From Arctopsyche grandis (lineage: Eukaryota; Arthropoda; Insecta; Trichoptera; Hydropsychidae): DNA of 64,000 nt. Both the position numbers and the translations under genes were made by a program. Positions 59,285 to 64,000 of the stretch are shown here, piece by piece (position 1 is the stretch's first letter; each line of letters starts with the position of its first letter). The stretch is taken from the NCBI RefSeq assembly GCF_051622035.1, contig NC_135358.1, forward strand, positions 374,501 to 438,500. Reading direction: 5' to 3'. The notes beneath the pieces are model-generated. The model made no database searches. It was not told the DNA's origin and worked only from the letters and a program-made list of their open reading frames with translations.

Positions 59285-61085
59285 CTTACGTTAGATCGAA
59301 ACAGCAGTTTGCATTTCACCATTTCATTTAAGACTAGATTAGAATAAAATACCAAATTCCAATATATGACAAAAAGTTGTGACTCTGGATTTCTACAATA
59401 GAACAGAATAATTTTATTAGATTTTCCACCCCAAACGTAAATTAAACGAATTCCAAAATAGACGCAGTAGTTTCGAACGTCATTTTAGAATATTTGCACG
59501 CTTTGAAATCAGCAATAATTTATAATATGTATATTAGAAAGATTACAAGAAAAATAATAGATTAACAAATGATTTAAGCTGAAAATGAATATTAAGCAAT
59601 TAATAAAGCATCACACAGTATAAATTCGGAAAATATGAAGGTGCAACTCGAGGAATTGTTTTTGATAAAACAAGTCAAATGTAAATATGTATATCTGAAA
59701 AAATTTTCACGTCTTTTTTTAAGTGAAATCGTATGACCAGTAAAACCAAAAGAGGTTAGTTATGCCTATTTTTTCTTTTTTAAGCTTTTTTAATGATCAA
59801 TGTTTAAAAATATATTTTTTAATTATTTACATATGTACTTATGTTATCCTATTTAAAAAGTAACCAAATAAAGTTTAAAAAATATATTATTTTTAAGCAT
59901 TATTTGTTAATACAAAAATATAAGCACCATATTCTTCAATGCAGATGTCTTAAATTGATTAAATACCTTTATTAAATATTTTTCATCGCATTTAATATGA
60001 CGTCTAGTAAATGTTGGATTTTTTTTATAAATATATGCGAAAAAACGACAACTGCTTAAAAACGGTTTTATTGATATGTATATATCCAAAACCGATAACG
60101 GGTTTTTTCAAGAATCGGTTTTTGTATAAACCCTAGCATATATAATATGTAGTATGTACATATGTATACGCAATTTTTTTCTTGATTATTGTATGTCATT
60201 TTTGAGTCGCTGTACACATATGGTACATATGTATATGTACATACTTTATGTCACATTTGGATATCGTCTTTCATGTATTGGCAAACATTGTATTGTAGTA
60301 TGCCAAAAGGTTAAGCAAACATACGAGCTTTTGCCAAACTCGTGGATGAAGCAATAGCTAACTATGATACTTACATACATACATACATATGTATTTTTAA
60401 ATTTCTACGTTAATATTTTATTTAAAATTTTATTATTCACCTATAATAATATTAATAACTATGTACGTGCATACATATGTGCATCACTAGGTACACATTT
60501 TTAGAAATTTTATTTATTTCTATTAACATAATAAATATGGTAATAAAATAACAAATAAAATTAATTAAAAAAATTATACAAAGTTATGGTGAGTGATGTT
60601 ATTTCATTACTAATTTATCAAGTTAGGTGGCTATCGAGGCATTTTCACAGTTATTATAATGTTTTAATAGATTATTGCACAGAAGAAGTGAACAAACATA
60701 ATGACCAATCAACTAATATTGCTTCGAAATGCTGAAATATCAAATTCACGTCTCGATTATGATGTTTTGAGAGAACTATCATCAATGTGCAAATATTTTC
60801 AATGGAGTAATATAACAACTATTATATACATAATATAAAATCCACTCAATTTGCAAAAGTTAAAATTAATAAACTAAAAGCTTAATAATTAAGTGAGATG
60901 GTTTATTGGAGTGAAAATACCGAAATAATACCAATTTGTGAAAAAGATATGATGGCAAATATGCATACACATTATTGTGATCTTAAATTTATAGTTGGCG
61001 AGAAAGTAAAGACTGGTTCGATTCAAACATTTACCAATTTATTTCAAACATTTATCAATTGAGGATATTTCAGTTTTATTTTATA
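59285..61085. other. intergenic, no gene seen
   Basis: AT-rich; no reading frame with protein-like composition. Confidence 0.5.
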
Positions 61086-61089
61086 TATA

Positions 61090-61448
61090 CTAGTGATTTT
61101 ACCCGATTTCGCTCGGTATTTGTAATATAAACCGTTTAAACATGACTAATCTAATAGTAGACGTTTTATTAAATTTATTTGAATAGTTTTATTTTATATA
61201 ATTTTTTTTGAATATTCACTCGTTTTCTTTATTAAATTGACTGTCACGAACAAACAAACATATATAGTAAGTCTCTGTCGAAATTATATGTATACCAGAA
61301 TCCGGCGCCTTTGAATCCTTTGAATCGAAAAAAATCGAATCGGCGCCTATGAATCGAAAAAAAAAATCAAATGTGTTGTCTACGAACCAACCAACCAAGG
61401 TTACAGATATATGTATATGCAAAGTCTCTTTCGAAATTATATATAAGA
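61090..61448 (-). mobile_element. Helitron-like non-autonomous element, copy B
   Basis: Minus strand: TCTTATATATAATTTCGAAA ... GGGTAAAATCACTAG, between A and T. It has an inner second GACTTACTATATATG-type stretch and is longer than copy A. Confidence 0.6.
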
Positions 61449-61539
61449 TTTGTGGAATTTTTCAGACTGTATTAGAACGAGGATTTAGTTTAATGAACGT
61501 CATTTAATCAAAATCAAGAAATTTAATGGAAACTGAACA

Positions 61540-61869
61540 TTAACTCTTTGCCCGCGTCACCAAGTTTAGCGAAAATGCCCTGTACGCGGCTGCTTTTTTG
61601 CGGATTTTGTTATCGCGTTTTCGACTATAAATATAGGTTGTAATATTTTATAAACTATTTTAGCCTATATTGAATTTTTTTTGACTACTGCCATCTATTG
61701 AATTTGGTAAAGTATACATTTAGTAATATTTTCAACCAAGTTATAAAATTTTAACACAATAGACGGCTCTTATACAGGTTGGAACTTCCAAGACATCTAT
61801 GCGTGTCTCACGCGCTGAGGGCATGTTCGCTAGGACATGTATAGTAGTCGTACGCGGTGGAAAGGTTAA
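61540..61869. mobile_element. piggyBac-type MITE
   Basis: 330 bp with TTAA at both edges. The left end TTAACTCTTTGCCCGCGTC and inverted right end TTAACCTTTCCACCGCGTAC are typical piggyBac-like termini. Non-coding. Confidence 0.7.
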
Positions 61870-61874
61870 GAATA

Positions 61875-62685
61875 TTTATTACGGATAAAGTCATATATTT
61901 CACCCGGGAAAAATGTTGACTTAAATGTAGTGTATGTATGTATATTAAATATTGGGTCGATAAAAAGGTTAAGAGGGAGAAAAAATCTAAATAAATTATT
62001 TAAATGTTCATTGTAGAAACATTTCATTATTTTTAAACTCACCAACATTACATACATATGTACATATATCTCCTATAATATTTAAAATATATTTGTGCTG
62101 TGCTTATGTGATGCGTACATACATATGTACCTGATTAGTTTTGGGAAAAAAAGCCAGAGTGTTGCCTTCCCAAGGATAAGTCACATTTTTGTTGAGACAA
62201 ATGAATAAGTGTTTTTTTTTGCGGCATGAAGCCCTATATGACGAATTTATTCATGAATGCAAAAGTAAGTACGTAAGGTATCTATGTATGTATTTGCAGA
62301 CATTTTTTATGAAAATTCGATTATATGGAAATCGAAAAATTCAACACTACACATTCCGTCTATGGAAAATAATTAAAATCGCTCGGGAGAGACCAATTCC
62401 AATGATGATCTGCGTATAAATTGAAAATTAACCCGATTTCCGGTTGAACGTATTTAAGTTCATACACACATTCATATGTATGTAAGTATGTATAGATTAA
62501 AAGTGTGCTTGGACAGCAAAATGTTCAACAAATATTTTTTTTTTATAAACATAAAAGTATACGTGTAGTGTTTGTGTAAGATAACGCTCGCGTACTATAA
62601 TAGTCGTTTCGATTCGACATACATACATACATTGTAAAACAATGCCAACAAAACGTACGAATATAATACGAATATTATAACAAAA
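61875..62685. other. intergenic, no gene seen
   Basis: AT-rich with TACATA motifs; short chance frames only. Confidence 0.45.
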
Positions 62686-62689
62686 CAAA

Positions 62690-62915
62690 AAACTTCTATA
62701 TATACTGTTTGCTACTGATGTTTCATCTACGCTAATAGACGGCGCTAAGTCTCTGAGCATATACCGCCATCTATTAAAAATTTATTAAAATTAATTAATT
62801 AATTATTTAATTAATTAATTAATTTTTCTATCGGTGTTTTATATGTATTGTTTATATTTATGTAGATAGATAGGTAGTTTTTACATTTTTTTTATATTAA
62901 ACAATTAAATATAAA
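62690..62915. repeat. dispersed repeat shared with 35775-35925
   Basis: Shares TATATATACTGTTTGCTA, GCCATCTA, TTTTTCTATxGxTGTTTTATA and GGTAGTTTTTAC in the same order. Contains an ATTAATTA run at 62787-62823. Confidence 0.5.
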
Positions 62916-62922
62916 TGTTAAA

Positions 62923-63152
62923 TCTAATATATAATTTCGAAAGAGAAAGTATGTATGTATGTATATATCTTTGGTTGGGAACTTCGTAAACAATACAAAG
63001 TTTCTATGACGACATTTGAATTGGTTGAATATTATATTTTTTTCGATTCAAATAAATTTAATAAAATAAACAAATGGATATTTACTATTAGATTCGCCAT
63101 GTTGTACCTGTTTATATTACGAATACTGAGCGAAGCCGGGTAAAACAACTGG
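62923..63152 (+). mobile_element. Helitron-like non-autonomous element, copy C
   Basis: TCTAATATATAATTTCGAAA ... GGGTAAAACAACTGG, between A and T; 230 bp. Its interior aligns with copy A along nearly the full length (TTGGGAACTTCGTAAACAA, CTATGACGACA). Confidence 0.65.
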
Positions 63153-63297
63153 TTAAGTATATTTAAAAGATATTTGAAAAAAATTCGACGGCGTGCGGAT
63201 CGAACACAGGACCGAGACATTTCTTTTAATTTTTTTTTATTTAATAACTTAATATGCCAACACCCATGCGATGATTTTTCATCGGGTACAGCACTAG
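63153..63297 (+). repeat. Helitron 3' terminus of another family
   Basis: A perfect 6-bp stem hairpin CGATGATTTTTCATCG (63269-63284) is followed 9 nt later by CTAG (63294-63297) and then T, the classic Helitron 3' end. The 5' end was not located. Confidence 0.6.
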
Positions 63298-63299
63298 TT

Positions 63300-64000
63300 A
63301 AAGTATAATATATGACTACATACCTAAATATATAGAGTACATACATACACACATATTATCATAGAGTACCTTTATTATCGATTTCAACTTGATTGATTTT
63401 TTTATTTTTGAATTTTCAAAAATAAAAAAATATTTTTCTAATTTATTGAGTTTGATAATAGTTTTCTCATAAATTGCTCGATTCGGCTCAACAAGTAGTT
63501 TACTTGACAAATGGTGGGAGACCATGTTTGTTAAAATTGAATACATACATATAGGATCCGGATGTGAAGGATTCCAAGTGAAACGCGCAGATTCAGTCAG
63601 AACTATTTATTATAACATATCGTCCGGCCTGTTCTCCAACAAGTGACCATAACAACACGCATCCGGTCTCTCCCATGCATACCACACACACTTTATCCCT
63701 AGCAGTTTGGCCAACCACACATACGGCTCGGCTCGTTTAAAAATCATTCCTATATGTATTTGTAGAATGAACAAAACAGTTTTTTGCCAAAATATATGCA
63801 CCGACGCAAGTAAAAGAAAAAAAATGCATAAAAAATCCAACGACTGGAGGCTATTTGATTAATGTTATTAGAAATATGAACGGAAAAGAATAAATAAAGC
63901 GAGAGAGAATTTTGTAAAATATGATATGTACATACATATGTAGTAGGTAAACGATTTTGGTTCGTTTCCATGCAAATATGATCGATAGGAGAAGCCCGTA
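63300..64000. other. right edge, no gene identified
   Basis: GC-richer block at about 63550-63740. On the minus strand it has an AATAAA at about 63610 and ends near GGATCCTATATG. It may be an LTR end or a transcript end; not resolvable here. Confidence 0.3.

Overview
This window comes from an insect nuclear genome. The genes are split by short GT-AG introns, the DNA between them is AT-rich and full of transposon debris, and there is a tandem cluster of insect odorant-binding proteins (OBPs). The order cannot be fixed from sequence alone; a holometabolous insect, perhaps a moth, is my tentative reading. The palindromic motif ACATATGTA and its TACA/TGTA relatives recur throughout.

Host genes, left to right: (1) the 3' part of a DNAJC16 orthologue (+, to 1414); (2) MICOS10/Mic10 (-, 2562-3044); (3) a complete 13-exon SGSM3 orthologue with TBC, SH3 and RUN domains (-, 7187-11370); (4) three tandem minus-C OBP genes (-, 13062-13546, 19602-20120, 26297-27383), each with one phase-0 intron at the same place; (5) a single-exon CCDC115/Vma22 orthologue (-, 29260-29805); (6) a 25-exon class I unconventional myosin (+, 33650-45396) with a 14-nt micro-exon and introns loaded with transposons; (7) an ERICH2-like acidic protein (-, 49087-50865); and (8) an unrecognised basic protein (-, 50898-51645) whose stop lies only 32 bp upstream of the ERICH2-like ATG.

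Mobile DNA fills most of the rest. There is a broken Tc1-like element, three Tigger/pogo elements, and a three-layer nest (LINE in Tigger in a small TIR element). hAT-type elements have 8-bp target duplications, and one copy appears to have carried off the flank of another. Long-TIR elements with 9-bp duplications look Mutator-like, and TTAA-flanked ones look piggyBac-type. There are also Helitron-like TC...CTRR elements, a tRNA-headed SINE, several 5'-truncated LINEs, two solo LTRs of one family, and perfect inverted-repeat elements of unknown class. From 51.9 kb to the right edge I found no host gene.

The genes do not form a pathway; apart from the OBP cluster and the tightly abutting ERICH2-like pair they look like unrelated neighbours. 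No strong candidate for a wholly new system emerged. The observations most worth a second look are the probable dicistronic pair, the hAT element with transduced flank, and the transposons crowding the myosin introns, one of which ends about 30 bp from a splice acceptor.
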